Under the pieces are notes generated by a model, which saw only the letters and a list, made by a program, of their open reading frames with translations, was not told where the DNA came from and made no database searches. 16,101 nt of DNA from UBA8106 sp913052135 (GTDB taxonomy: Bacteria; Acidobacteriota; Vicinamibacteria; Vicinamibacterales; UBA823): the NCBI GenBank assembly GCA_913052135.1, contig CAJXDY010000050.1, forward strand, positions 1 to 16,101. Reading direction: 5' to 3'. Below are positions 7,599 to 15,750 of this stretch, in pieces. A program made the translations under genes and the position numbers. Position 1 is the stretch's first letter; each line of letters starts with the position of its first letter.

Positions 7599-8899
7599 GC
7601 CACCCTTTCCAAAACAACTGGACCAAGTTTCGGAGGCGCATCAGCAATTACAATCGCTTGCTTTAAGAATTGGATCGCTTCAGGTAAATCCTCAGAACGC
7701 TGATAGTGTATCTCCGCAAGCGGATCTCCAGAACGAATCTCGTCACCAAGACTCACTTGAGTGACCACACCGACTGCAGGATCAATCTCAACATCGACAC
7801 GATCGCGACCGGCCCCCAAGACAATGGTCGCACGCGCAACCAATTCGGCATCAAGTTGCACAAGATAGCCGTTTCTAGAAGCTTTAATCATTTGACGATG
7901 AGCTGCGACTGGCAAAAGCCGATAATCATCAATGATGCGAGGATCTCCACCCTGTGCGGTAATGACTTGCTGAAACTGTTCCAGACCTTTCCCGCTCGCA
8001 AGCACTCCAGAAACTCGTTGCTCCGAAGCTTCCAAGGTAGACTCAAGTCCAGCGAGGTGCACCATCTCAGCTGCTAGAGAAACGACTAATCTCTCCAAAT
8101 CACTTGGCCCTTGCCCCTTCAACGTTTTCACGCACTCTATAATCTCCACAGCGTTACCGACCGCATGACCGCGTGGGGCATCCATCGATGTCATCAACAC
8201 TCGTGTCGGCAACCTAACCTCCGTGCCGATCGCAACAAGTCGCTCGGCTAATTCTCGGGCATCGGACGGTGACTTCATAAACGCGCCTCGTCCCATAGTG
8301 ACATCAAGGACTAGTCCGTCAAGATCAACGGCGAGCTTCTTGCTCATTATCGAAGCTGCGATAAGCGACACGCTCTCCACCGTCGCCGTCACATCACGTA
8401 ATCCATATAACAAGCGGTCGGCTGGTGCAATCGAATCTGTCTGGCCAACCATACAGCAACCATACCGATCCAACATCACCCGTATCTCATCTGGACTTAG
8501 TGCTGTCCGAAAACCGGGAATTGACTCCAACTTATCGAGGGTACCTCCGGTGTAACCCAAGGAACGACCTGAAGTCATTGGAACTATGGCACCGCACGCC
8601 GCGACTAGGGGCACTAAAATAGGCGAGGTCTTATCGCCGACTCCACCGGTACTGTGCTTATCAACACGATGTCCGATATGACCTGGTAAATCCAGATGCG
8701 TACCAGATGCCGCCATCGCGAAAGCTAACCATTGCGTCTCAGACACGGACATTCCACGCCAGACGACGGCCATAAGAAATGCAGACACTTGGTAGGCAGG
8801 GATCGCTCCTGAAGTTGCCTGACTCACAAAGAACTGGATTTCGGCCTCGTCCAGAATCTCACCGTCACGCTTCTTCCGAATAATATCAACAGCGCGCAT
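7595..8899 (-). CDS. deoA: Thymidine/pyrimidine-nucleoside phosphorylase
   Basis: Catalyses phosphate-dependent cleavage of pyrimidine (deoxy)nucleosides to base and (deoxy)ribose 1-phosphate. The 434 residues match the dimeric thymidine/pyrimidine phosphorylase family (about 430-440). The phosphate and cation loop KHSTGGVGDK is at 81-90 and the family signature, SGRSLGYTGGTLDKLE, at 110-125. R168, S183 and K187 (in GLRDVTATVE and SIMSKK) fall at nearly the positions of the base-binding Arg171, Ser186 and Lys190 of E. coli DeoA. The C-terminal alpha/beta domain is complete. I cannot separate a strict thymidine phosphorylase from a Pdp-type enzyme that also uses uridine. The ATG at 8899 opens the nucleoside-salvage run, 90 bases after the rng stop; I see no convincing promoter or terminator in that gap. 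The stop overlaps the nupC start. Confidence 0.95.
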   Translation of the reverse strand: MRAVDIIRKKRDGEILDEAEIQFFVSQATSGAIPAYQVSAFLMAVVWRGMSVSETQWLAFAMAASGTHLDLPGHIGHRVDKHSTGGVGDKTSPILVPLVAACGAIVPMTSGRSLGYTGGTLDKLESIPGFRTALSPDEIRVMLDRYGCCMVGQTDSIAPADRLLYGLRDVTATVESVSLIAASIMSKKLAVDLDGLVLDVTMGRGAFMKSPSDARELAERLVAIGTEVRLPTRVLMTSMDAPRGHAVGNAVEIIECVKTLKGQGPSDLERLVVSLAAEMVHLAGLESTLEASEQRVSGVLASGKGLEQFQQVITAQGGDPRIIDDYRLLPVAAHRQMIKASRNGYLVQLDAELVARATIVLGAGRDRVDVEIDPAVGVVTQVSLGDEIRSGDPLAEIHYQRSEDLPEAIQFLKQAIVIADAPPKLGPVVLERVA

Positions 8900-8989
8900 G
8901 GCTGTATTTAACTTGATTGTTGGCGTTCTGTGCTACATACCCATACTAAGGCGCTAGTTATCCCGAAATCTTCCGATGACGTCTATCCC

Positions 8990-10555
8990 CTAGAGAGTCA
9001 TCACGTCGAACTGTTCGTGATGGAGCTGCACGTCAGGCTTAATAATCACCTTCCGTCCCAAAGCAGCCTGCAAATCACTTAACACTTGTTTTTCCTCTTC
9101 GGCAAGCGCTCGGGCAACATCAGGATTAACCCGTAGCACGACACCTTGACCATATAGATCACTTTTAATCTTTCTCATCTCAGAGAGAATCTCGTAGCAA
9201 ATCGTAGAAATCGACTTGATGGCTCCACTGCCAGAGCAGTACGGACATGGTTCGTTCAACTGTCTCTCAAGGCTCTGTTTGACTCGCTTGCGAGTGACAA
9301 TAATGAGACCGACATCTGAGACCTGGACAGTTTTTGATGGAGCGCGATCCTTGCGCAACTCCTGCTCGATGGCCTGGAAAACTTTCAGGCGATTTTTTCG
9401 CTCTTCCATGTCAATCAGATCAAGGACAATGATGCCTCCCAAGTCACGCAGGCGAAATTGTCTGACAATTTCTTTAACTGCCTCAAGGTTTGTTTTAACA
9501 ATAGTATCTTCCAATCGACCGCTACGTTTACCAACATAGCGTCCCGTATTAACATCAATCGCTACCAGTGCTTCAGTTTGATTAATGACTAAGTAGCCGC
9601 CAGATTTTAGCCACACTTTGCTCTGCAAGGCCTTTTGAATTTCATCCTGTACTCCATATTCCTCAAAGATTGGAAATTCTTTTGTATAATGTTTCACTAC
9701 AGGTATGAGGTTAGGCATTATTCCGTCAACCAAACTCACTACTCTGCCATATTCTTCTGCATCGTCTACACGAATTGCTGTAAATTCTTTAGTCAATAAG
9801 TCCCGCAACAATTTAGTGACCAAACTTTGTTCATGATAAACAACGGTCGGTGCTGGATCCGACTCCGTGCGTCCCTGCACATCGGTCCACACCCGATGAA
9901 AATAAGACAAGTCAGAAACAATGTCTTCCTCTGATCGACCGGTCGCAGCAGTGCGAATGATGACTCCACCAGTAAAACTATGTTCTTCACGAAATTCACG
10001 TACAATTCTCCTGAGTCGACTCCGTTCCTCCCGTGATTCAATTTTTCTGGAAACACCGACGTGATCAACTGTGGGCATGAAAACTAAAAAGCGTCCCGGC
10101 ATCGTCGCATGGGACGTAATCCTCGCACCCTTGTTCCCCAGGGGTTCTTTAACAACCTGTACGAGAACTTCCTGATTGGCTTTTAGAAGATCCTCGATCT
10201 TAGCATTTTGAATACGATCCTGGTTACGTCCTCGACGAGCGCTCCCGTTAACAGGAGTGCTCTCACTCGAATCCTCATCGTGAAGGGAATCTTCATGATC
10301 GTCGTCATCGGCGTCCAGTCCCTCTGGCGTGCCGATCACGTCCGACACGTAGAGAAATGCATCTCGTTCTAAACCGATATCAACGAACGCTGACTGCATG
10401 CCGGGTAAAACTTTCGAAACCCGACCTTTGTATATATTTCCTACGGTCCCAGGCTGTCGTTCGCGCTCGATAAAAACCTCGGTAACGAGGTCGTCCTCGA
10501 GAATAGCCACCATGGTTTCGTGGCTGTTCGAGGAGATAATCATCTCCTTGTTCAT
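8990..10555 (-). CDS. rng: RNase E/G-family endoribonuclease
   Basis: A cytoplasmic single-strand endoribonuclease acting in rRNA maturation and mRNA decay. The 521 residues are close to RNase G (about 490) and lack the long C-terminal scaffold of RNase E. In order: the N-terminal NKEMIISSNSHETMVAILED, an S1 domain (GNIYKGRVSKVLPGMQSAFVDIG, about 39-61) interrupted by an acidic insert at about 80-105, a 5'-sensor/RNase H-like part (GARITSHATMPGRFLV), catalytic D334 (in AIDVNTGRYVGK) and D379 (in IIVLDLIDME). The Zn-link CPYC is at 437-440. D334 and D379 correspond to Asp303 and Asp346 of E. coli RNase E. The start has a GGAG eight bases upstream (10564-10567). It follows rodA by 168 bases, as rng often follows mre/rod genes. 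Zinc-link and catalytic residues are intact. Confidence 0.95.
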   Translation of the reverse strand: MNKEMIISSNSHETMVAILEDDLVTEVFIERERQPGTVGNIYKGRVSKVLPGMQSAFVDIGLERDAFLYVSDVIGTPEGLDADDDDHEDSLHDEDSSESTPVNGSARRGRNQDRIQNAKIEDLLKANQEVLVQVVKEPLGNKGARITSHATMPGRFLVFMPTVDHVGVSRKIESREERSRLRRIVREFREEHSFTGGVIIRTAATGRSEEDIVSDLSYFHRVWTDVQGRTESDPAPTVVYHEQSLVTKLLRDLLTKEFTAIRVDDAEEYGRVVSLVDGIMPNLIPVVKHYTKEFPIFEEYGVQDEIQKALQSKVWLKSGGYLVINQTEALVAIDVNTGRYVGKRSGRLEDTIVKTNLEAVKEIVRQFRLRDLGGIIVLDLIDMEERKNRLKVFQAIEQELRKDRAPSKTVQVSDVGLIIVTRKRVKQSLERQLNEPCPYCSGSGAIKSISTICYEILSEMRKIKSDLYGQGVVLRVNPDVARALAEEEKQVLSDLQAALGRKVIIKPDVQLHHEQFDVMTL

Positions 10556-10624
10556 GGCTTAAACTCCATAACGGGTCAAGTCTCTCAACACGTCGCCACT
10601 CAAAAGCAGCCGCACAGATAACCG

Positions 10625-10640
10625 ACTGGCCTTGGCCAGT
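10625..10640. promoter_or_regulatory. Perfect inverted repeat in the rodA-rng gap (possible operator or leader hairpin)
   Basis: ACTGGCC and GGCCAGT form 7-bp arms around a 2-base centre, 69 bases before the rng start. No T-run follows on the minus strand, so it does not look like an intrinsic terminator. It could be a regulator-binding site or a hairpin in the rng leader. No convincing -35/-10 pair is visible in the gap (10556-10723). Confidence 0.4.
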
Positions 10641-10723
10641 AGTGTGCCCTGCGTTAAGCTGTCGTCGCTTGTGCAGCAAACGAATTAACATTGACTTGTA
10701 CGTCCCGTTTTTAATTTCCTACA

Positions 10724-11824
10724 TCAATTTGTGAACCTGCGCATCCGGACATTAGCTATCAAACCAAACCCCGCCAATGTAGCCACGAGTGACGAACCAC
10801 CGTAGCTCATCAATGGCAAAGTCAGACCTTTGACCGGTAACAGGCCCGCTGACATCGTAATGTTGTAAACAACTTGAAACGTAAAGCTCGATATCACCCC
10901 AACGACCAGGTATGCACCGAGACGATCCTTCGTACTTCGCGCAGCCCCTAGGCCACGTAAGATCACAAATAAATACAATCCAAGCACCACTATGACGCCC
11001 AGAAATCCATGTTCTTCAGCTAGTATCGAAAAAATAAAGTCGTTGTGCGCGACGGGCAGAAACTTGTACTGCCCTTGCGTTCCTTGGAGGAATCCTTTCC
11101 CGGTTAAGCCTCCCGACCCAACCGTAATCTTGGCCTGAATCTGTTGATAACCGGCACCTTGTGCATCTAGCGCCGGATCCAAAAATGTTAAGAACCTAGA
11201 CCGCTGATAGTCTTCGAGTGCGTAAGTCCAAGCTACCGGTGTCGTCAGCAGTGCCAACATCACCAAGAGTGCAAATACACGAAATCTAAGTCCCGCAACA
11301 TAGGTAATCGCAAAGGCAACTGGCAGCAACCCAGCAGCCGAGCCAAGATCTGGCTCTCGAACAATCAACATGAACGGTATCACCGTCACAAGACCGACGA
11401 ACGCTAGGTTGATAAACGTCACGCCACGCAGGCTTCGTTCAGCAAAGTAACCTGCCAACAAGATGGTAAGAGCAATTTTTGCAAATTCCGATGGCTGGAC
11501 GTTAACTGGTCCCAGCCAGAGCCAACGTCGTGATCCGCCCACTACATCACCAAACATTAACACCAAGGCAAGCGCCACAATAATGGCGATATAAAACACC
11601 CACGAGTTGTTTACAATGACACGATAGTCGACGAACATAAAAAACGAAAAAGCTATGAGGCCAACAATAAGCGCATACCCCTGTGTCATCAGTTTGTTGC
11701 TTACCATTTGACTGGTCTCATCATAGGTAGTGCTATAAATCATCATCATGCCAATTGCGGAAACCGCTGCTATCGCGGTTAGCAACCGCCAATCGATGAG
11801 ACTATATAGTCGTCGTTCCAACAT
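10724..11824 (-). CDS. rodA: Rod-shape peptidoglycan glycosyltransferase RodA (SEDS family)
   Basis: RodA polymerises lipid II into glycan strands for the lateral wall, in complex with PBP2. The 366-residue protein is a multi-pass membrane protein with about ten hydrophobic helices. SEDS landmarks are all present: SRRWLWLGPVNVQPSEFAK (98-116), REPDLGSA (156-163), DYQRSRFLTFLDP (205-217), the extracellular AHNDFIFSILAEE with the conserved essential Asp at D262, and the C-terminal PVKGLTLPLMSYGGSS (330-345). This is RodA rather than FtsW because its neighbour is PBP2 within an mre cluster. The ATG at 11824 lies 24 bases after the mrdA stop; the upstream region is G-rich but has no perfect Shine-Dalgarno. 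The start is supported by the MLERRLYSLIDW beginning typical of the family. Confidence 0.95.
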   Translation of the reverse strand: MLERRLYSLIDWRLLTAIAAVSAIGMMMIYSTTYDETSQMVSNKLMTQGYALIVGLIAFSFFMFVDYRVIVNNSWVFYIAIIVALALVLMFGDVVGGSRRWLWLGPVNVQPSEFAKIALTILLAGYFAERSLRGVTFINLAFVGLVTVIPFMLIVREPDLGSAAGLLPVAFAITYVAGLRFRVFALLVMLALLTTPVAWTYALEDYQRSRFLTFLDPALDAQGAGYQQIQAKITVGSGGLTGKGFLQGTQGQYKFLPVAHNDFIFSILAEEHGFLGVIVVLGLYLFVILRGLGAARSTKDRLGAYLVVGVISSFTFQVVYNITMSAGLLPVKGLTLPLMSYGGSSLVATLAGFGLIANVRMRRFTN

Positions 11825-11848
11825 ATATGTACCGCCGCCGTATCCAAG

Positions 11849-13738
11849 TTAAGGTTCGGCTACCAAGTTCGTTGTCGTCACCGGTGTCTGCGGCCGCGGA
11901 AACACCGGCAACGGCCGGCCATCTTTTTTAGCAAGATAGGTCGTCATGATATGTCGAGCAATTGGTGCTGCCAAATAGCCGTGATCGGAGTGCTCTGCCA
12001 GTACAACACCAGCCAATTCAGGCGCGTCATTTCGCGGAGCAAAAAATGCGAACCAACCGTGATCTCTCCATTCAAATTCACTATTAGACTCTTCCGCCTT
12101 TGCGCGCCCCTCGAGAGAAATCACCTGGGACGTCGCGGTTTTACCAGCGACGTCAAAGCCATCAATGCGGGCACGTCGACCAGTCCCTTGACCATTCACC
12201 ACGCGCCAAAGCCCTTCGTGTAAGGTTTGAATCGTCTCCGATGATAGCTCGACCATTCCTCCCATCGACTTCTTCACAGGAGACCAGCCATTTCCATTGT
12301 CCACAGCCTTCAAGAGGTGTGGAATCGGACGAATTCCACCGTTGGCAACTGTCGCCATCATAACCGCAATTGAAAGAGGAGTGACACTCACAGGGCCTTG
12401 ACCAATGGCCACCGATATTGTTTCACCCGGATACCACGGTTCGTCCTTCACCTCTTGCTTCCACTCTCGAGATGGTATAAGTCCGGCCGCCTCATAAGGA
12501 AGATCGATGCCGGTCACCTGATTCAAGCCAAATTTTTTCGCCCATTTTTCAATTAAATCAATTTCAAGTAGGCTGCCGAGCGTATAAAAGTAAACATTAC
12601 ATGAGCGCTCAAGCGCTTCCTGCATATCCACCTCTCCATGCCCACCACGTAGGTGGCAAAAAAACCGCTGGCCGTGGAATACCCCGGAACCCTGACATCT
12701 AACCTTAAAGTCAGGCGTTACCAATTCTTCTTCTAGCGCTGCGGCTGCCACAACAATCTTAAAAATGGACCCCGGAGAATATCGACCTTGTAGGGCGCGA
12801 TTATGTAGCGGGCGACGATCGTCCATGTTAAGAACCTGCCAGCTACGCATATCGATACCAAGCGCAAAAGCGTTTGGATCATAGGTTGGCACACTGGTCA
12901 TGGCTAAAACCTCGCCAGTCCCAGGTTCAAGAACAATTGCCGTGCCTGAAAATTCAGTGGCAGCAAATGCTTCCTCTGCTGCCTTTTGGAGATCAGCATC
13001 GAGAGTCAGCTGTAATCGATATCCATTAATTGGCTCATTGGTTTCGATGGTTTCAAGCTCACGTCCCACACTATTGACGATTACCTGTCGTCTTCCATCT
13101 TTCCCCATTAGGATTTGGTTGTAAGTAAATTCTAGACCAGATTGACCAACCACTGCATCAGCACTTAGCCCGACAAAATCTGGACTTGCTATTTGATCGG
13201 CGGTAATTTGCCCAACATAACCAAGTAGATGCGCAGCCGACGTGCCTACCCGGTAACGTCGACTCGGCACTTGTTCAATCGCAATGCCTGGTAATTCGAA
13301 ACGGCGCGCAGCCACTGCCGCCACCTGCGCCAGCGAGGCGTCACGGATAATGACAATTGACTGATACTCTGGTATTTGACTGTACCGATCAATTTCGTCC
13401 TGAACATCCCGCAACTGGATTCCCGTGATGGCTACCAATTTGTTAATCAAATACTCCAGGTCGGTGGTCAGTTCACGGACAATTGAAATATCGAAGGAGT
13501 ACCGATTTTCGACCAACACTGCTCCGTCACGATCAAATAAGATACCCCGCGGTGCTCGTAACGAAACTGAACGTCGGTGGTTATTTTCTGCCAACTGTTG
13601 AAACTTGTCATGCTGGACAATTTGTATAAACCAATAACTCAGGGCGACGCCGACCATTAGCACCGTCACGGTTATCCGCAACACAGAGAGTCGCATGGCT
13701 AGCCGATTCTGGCGCGCACTAAATAATTCTTGTGCCAT
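11849..13738 (-). CDS. mrdA: Penicillin-binding protein 2 (class B transpeptidase, elongasome)
   Basis: PBP2 cross-links peptidoglycan during elongation and activates RodA. The 629 residues comprise a short cytoplasmic tail, a membrane anchor (about 18-40), the dimerisation/pedestal region beginning with RAPRGILFDRDG (61-72), and the transpeptidase domain. The acyl-serine motif is S324-IF-K327 and the second motif S379-C-N381. The third motif reads K533-T-A535, where most family members have KTG or KSG. C348, C361, H367 and C380 lie where E. coli PBP2 has its zinc site, so a Cys/His zinc site is plausible. The ATG at 13738 follows the mreD stop by 16 bases. The Gly-to-Ala change in the third motif is the only odd feature; the rest of the domain looks intact, so I infer a functional enzyme. 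Confidence 0.94.
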   Translation of the reverse strand: MAQELFSARQNRLAMRLSVLRITVTVLMVGVALSYWFIQIVQHDKFQQLAENNHRRSVSLRAPRGILFDRDGAVLVENRYSFDISIVRELTTDLEYLINKLVAITGIQLRDVQDEIDRYSQIPEYQSIVIIRDASLAQVAAVAARRFELPGIAIEQVPSRRYRVGTSAAHLLGYVGQITADQIASPDFVGLSADAVVGQSGLEFTYNQILMGKDGRRQVIVNSVGRELETIETNEPINGYRLQLTLDADLQKAAEEAFAATEFSGTAIVLEPGTGEVLAMTSVPTYDPNAFALGIDMRSWQVLNMDDRRPLHNRALQGRYSPGSIFKIVVAAAALEEELVTPDFKVRCQGSGVFHGQRFFCHLRGGHGEVDMQEALERSCNVYFYTLGSLLEIDLIEKWAKKFGLNQVTGIDLPYEAAGLIPSREWKQEVKDEPWYPGETISVAIGQGPVSVTPLSIAVMMATVANGGIRPIPHLLKAVDNGNGWSPVKKSMGGMVELSSETIQTLHEGLWRVVNGQGTGRRARIDGFDVAGKTATSQVISLEGRAKAEESNSEFEWRDHGWFAFFAPRNDAPELAGVVLAEHSDHGYLAAPIARHIMTTYLAKKDGRPLPVFPRPQTPVTTTNLVAEP

Positions 13739-13754
13739 AACTATCGCGTCTCAT

Positions 13755-14276
13755 TCACCACGTACCGAACCGTCGCCGAAGCCTGTACCGCTCGCGCTGC
13801 CTCAACACCATCTTCGGAACCATTTCAACGACACTGACCCACACCACACCAACGACAGCATTTGCGATTGCATGCCCTGCAATCGCCACAAAGGAAAATG
13901 TCGGCATTGGCAACCCGAGCAAGAGGTACAGGCCAAAGAATAATAGAGAGTTGAGTTGACTCGCACCAAGAAACACCAAAAACTTTGGCGCCAGACCAAC
14001 CACCACAAATTGAACACCAAAGCTCCCAACAAAATATCCGATCAGGGTTTTCGAGATACCCCCTATGCCGATGATGCCACCCGCCAGTGCATCCTGAATC
14101 ATGCCGCCGATAGCACCGACGAGCAAGCCGACAACTGGTCCAGTCCCAATTGCCACCGCAACCACCGCAACAAGCACCAAGTCAATGCCGCCTCCATTTA
14201 GGAGCGAGAGGCTGGCCAGACCCATTTGCAGGAGTAACGCCACCGTGATCGCCAGTGCAATTCGCTTCGTATTCAC
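13755..14276 (-). CDS. mreD: Rod shape-determining membrane protein MreD
   Basis: A 173-residue integral membrane protein of the elongasome that partners with MreC. It is almost entirely hydrophobic, with about five or six helices and a basic C-terminal tail (LRQRERYRLRRRFG). MreD has few invariant motifs, so the call rests on length, topology and position between mreC and mrdA; the GLLVGAIGGMIQDALAG segment is a common MreD pattern. It starts with GTG at 14276, and this codon overlaps the mreC stop (GTGA), so translation is probably coupled. Confidence comes largely from gene order. Confidence 0.9.
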   Translation of the reverse strand: MNTKRIALAITVALLLQMGLASLSLLNGGGIDLVLVAVVAVAIGTGPVVGLLVGAIGGMIQDALAGGIIGIGGISKTLIGYFVGSFGVQFVVVGLAPKFLVFLGASQLNSLLFFGLYLLLGLPMPTFSFVAIAGHAIANAVVGVVWVSVVEMVPKMVLRQRERYRLRRRFGTW

Positions 14277-15118
14277 TGACTTGGTTCACCAAGCTCTTGC
14301 ATTCTTGGTGGCTCCATTACGACAAGTACGTGATCTAATGCATTGAAATCAACGGTTGGTCTGACCTGTATCTCTTGATACAAGTTTGGACCCTGTTGTA
14401 CGCGCTCGATATAACCGATTAAAAAACCTTTAGGATAAATCCCTTCGATGCTAGATGTGACGATCCGATCGCCAACCTGCACATCCGAAAGATTCGACAC
14501 ATAATTCATGCTCAAGGGCGGATTACCTTCGACACCATTGACAATACCTCCCACCCGAGTCCGTTCGACCATTCCCCCAATTGCAGCATTTCGGTCAATG
14601 ATTAACTGCACCTTAGCCGCACCTTGAGCAGGCTGCCCAACCACTCGACCAACGACCCCGTCTGGGGCAATCACAGCTGAATCAAGTTGAATACCATCGG
14701 CAGCACCCCGACCAATAGTTAACGTGCGAAACCAAGGTGTGACATCACCGGCGATCACTTCAGCGGCAACAGTCGAGAGGTCGACCGATCGGTCCATCGC
14801 GAGCAAATCCCGCAAACTTTCGTTGCGACGAACCATGGCACCCTGTTCTTGCAACCGAAGTTTTAGCGAGGCAATCTCTTGCCTAAGACGAACGTTATCC
14901 TTTGATACATCCTGCAATGCAAAATACCCAGTCCACACATCTCGTAAACTGGTGAGTCCGTCCGATAGCCGAATCTGAACACGAGAGAACAGACCGAACG
15001 TAACTGTCTGAATCAGGGGAGCGCCAGATGAGGAAGTCACCTGGACGGAGATCAGCAGAATTTGTACGACAATCACAGTCGCAAGAAGATAGCCGGTGCG
15101 TCGGCGAATATCGATCAC
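14273..15118 (-). CDS. mreC: Rod shape-determining protein MreC
   Basis: MreC is a bitopic inner-membrane protein that forms periplasmic filaments and links MreB to the PBP2-RodA machinery. The 281 residues show a short cytoplasmic basic start (MIDIRRR), one membrane segment (about 9-27), a coiled coil at about 70-105 (KDNVRLRQEIASLKLRLQEQ) and the beta-rich C-terminal domain, including DGVVGRVV and the IDRNAAIGG segment. It starts with GTG at 15118; a GAAGG six bases upstream (15125-15129) supports this start over alternatives. It follows the mreB stop by 29 bases and overlaps mreD by four. Length and order of parts are normal for the family. Confidence 0.94.
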   Translation of the reverse strand: MIDIRRRTGYLLATVIVVQILLISVQVTSSSGAPLIQTVTFGLFSRVQIRLSDGLTSLRDVWTGYFALQDVSKDNVRLRQEIASLKLRLQEQGAMVRRNESLRDLLAMDRSVDLSTVAAEVIAGDVTPWFRTLTIGRGAADGIQLDSAVIAPDGVVGRVVGQPAQGAAKVQLIIDRNAAIGGMVERTRVGGIVNGVEGNPPLSMNYVSNLSDVQVGDRIVTSSIEGIYPKGFLIGYIERVQQGPNLYQEIQVRPTVDFNALDHVLVVMEPPRMQELGEPSQ

Positions 15119-15147
15119 GAGCAGCCTTCAATATCGTGAAATACCTA

Positions 15148-15741
15148 CTACGCGATCGAAATCTTTCGCAGTAAGTCAAAATCAGACAACATGTTACCTA
15201 CACCATTCACGACAGAAGAGAGCGGGTTCTCGGCCATGGCCACTGGAAGACCAGTTTCCTCTCGCAGTCGCTTGTCAAGATTCTTGAGCATTGAACCACC
15301 TCCGGTCAGGACAATGCCTCGATCGACAATGTCCGCCGATAACTCAGGTGGGGTCTGTTCGAGCGCCACGCGGACTGCGTCAAGGATGACATTCACGGTC
15401 TCGGCAAGCGCGTCGCGAATTTCCGAGTCCGACACGGTGATGGTCTTGGGAATACCCTTAACCAGATCACGCCCCTTGATCTCCATGCTCAGAGGTTCAT
15501 CAAGCGGAAAGGCCGAGCCCATTTCCACTTTGACTTGCTCAGCCGTTCGCTCGCCAATGAGCAAGTTATACTCTCTCTTGATGTACTGGATAATCGCTTC
15601 ATCCATCTCGTTACCAGCCACCCGTACCGCCCGGCAATAAACAATTCCCGATAACGAGATCACGGCGATGTCGGTTGTGCCACCACCAATATCAACCACC
15701 ATATTGCCTGCGGGTTCACTGATTGGCATACCGGCACCGAT
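15148..15741 (-). CDS. mreB: MreB, C-terminal part only (N-terminal part replaced at a junction)
   Basis: MreB is the actin-like filament protein that guides the elongasome. About 197 residues are present, starting at IGAGMPISEPAGNM and including the phosphate-2 loop DIGGGTTDIAVIS, GNEMDEAIIQYI, the ALEQTPPELSADI segment and the adenosine loop LTGGGSMLKNLD, through to the normal C-terminus. In E. coli MreB (347 residues) this corresponds to roughly residue 150 onward. The N-terminal phosphate-1 motif (DLGTANT type), about 150 residues, is absent. In its place the frame continues without a stop into an RluA-type sequence. The remaining part is well conserved and the downstream mreCD-mrdA-rodA genes are intact, so the organism surely has a whole mreB; this copy is most likely cut by a chimeric join rather than truly fused. 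Confidence 0.93.
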   Translation of the reverse strand: MGAGMPISEPAGNMVVDIGGGTTDIAVISLSGIVYCRAVRVAGNEMDEAIIQYIKREYNLLIGERTAEQVKVEMGSAFPLDEPLSMEIKGRDLVKGIPKTITVSDSEIRDALAETVNVILDAVRVALEQTPPELSADIVDRGIVLTGGGSMLKNLDKRLREETGLPVAMAENPLSSVVNGVGNMLSDFDLLRKISIA

Positions 15742-15750
15742 GGCCAGGTA
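15733..15750. other. MreB/RluA junction with composition break
   Basis: On the minus strand the RluA part ends in KTYLA and the MreB part starts IGAGMPIS; both families could supply the Ala-Ile codons between, so the exact crossover is blurred within about 15 bases. Rightward of this point (plus strand) the DNA is much richer in G+C: 73% in 15781-15840 and 65% in 15841-15900 by hand count. The rest of the window is near half. Confidence 0.8.

Noticed and set aside
8990..10555. Full-length RNase E
   Set aside because: The protein ends soon after the Zn-link and small-domain region and has no long disordered scaffold; RNase G-like length fits better.
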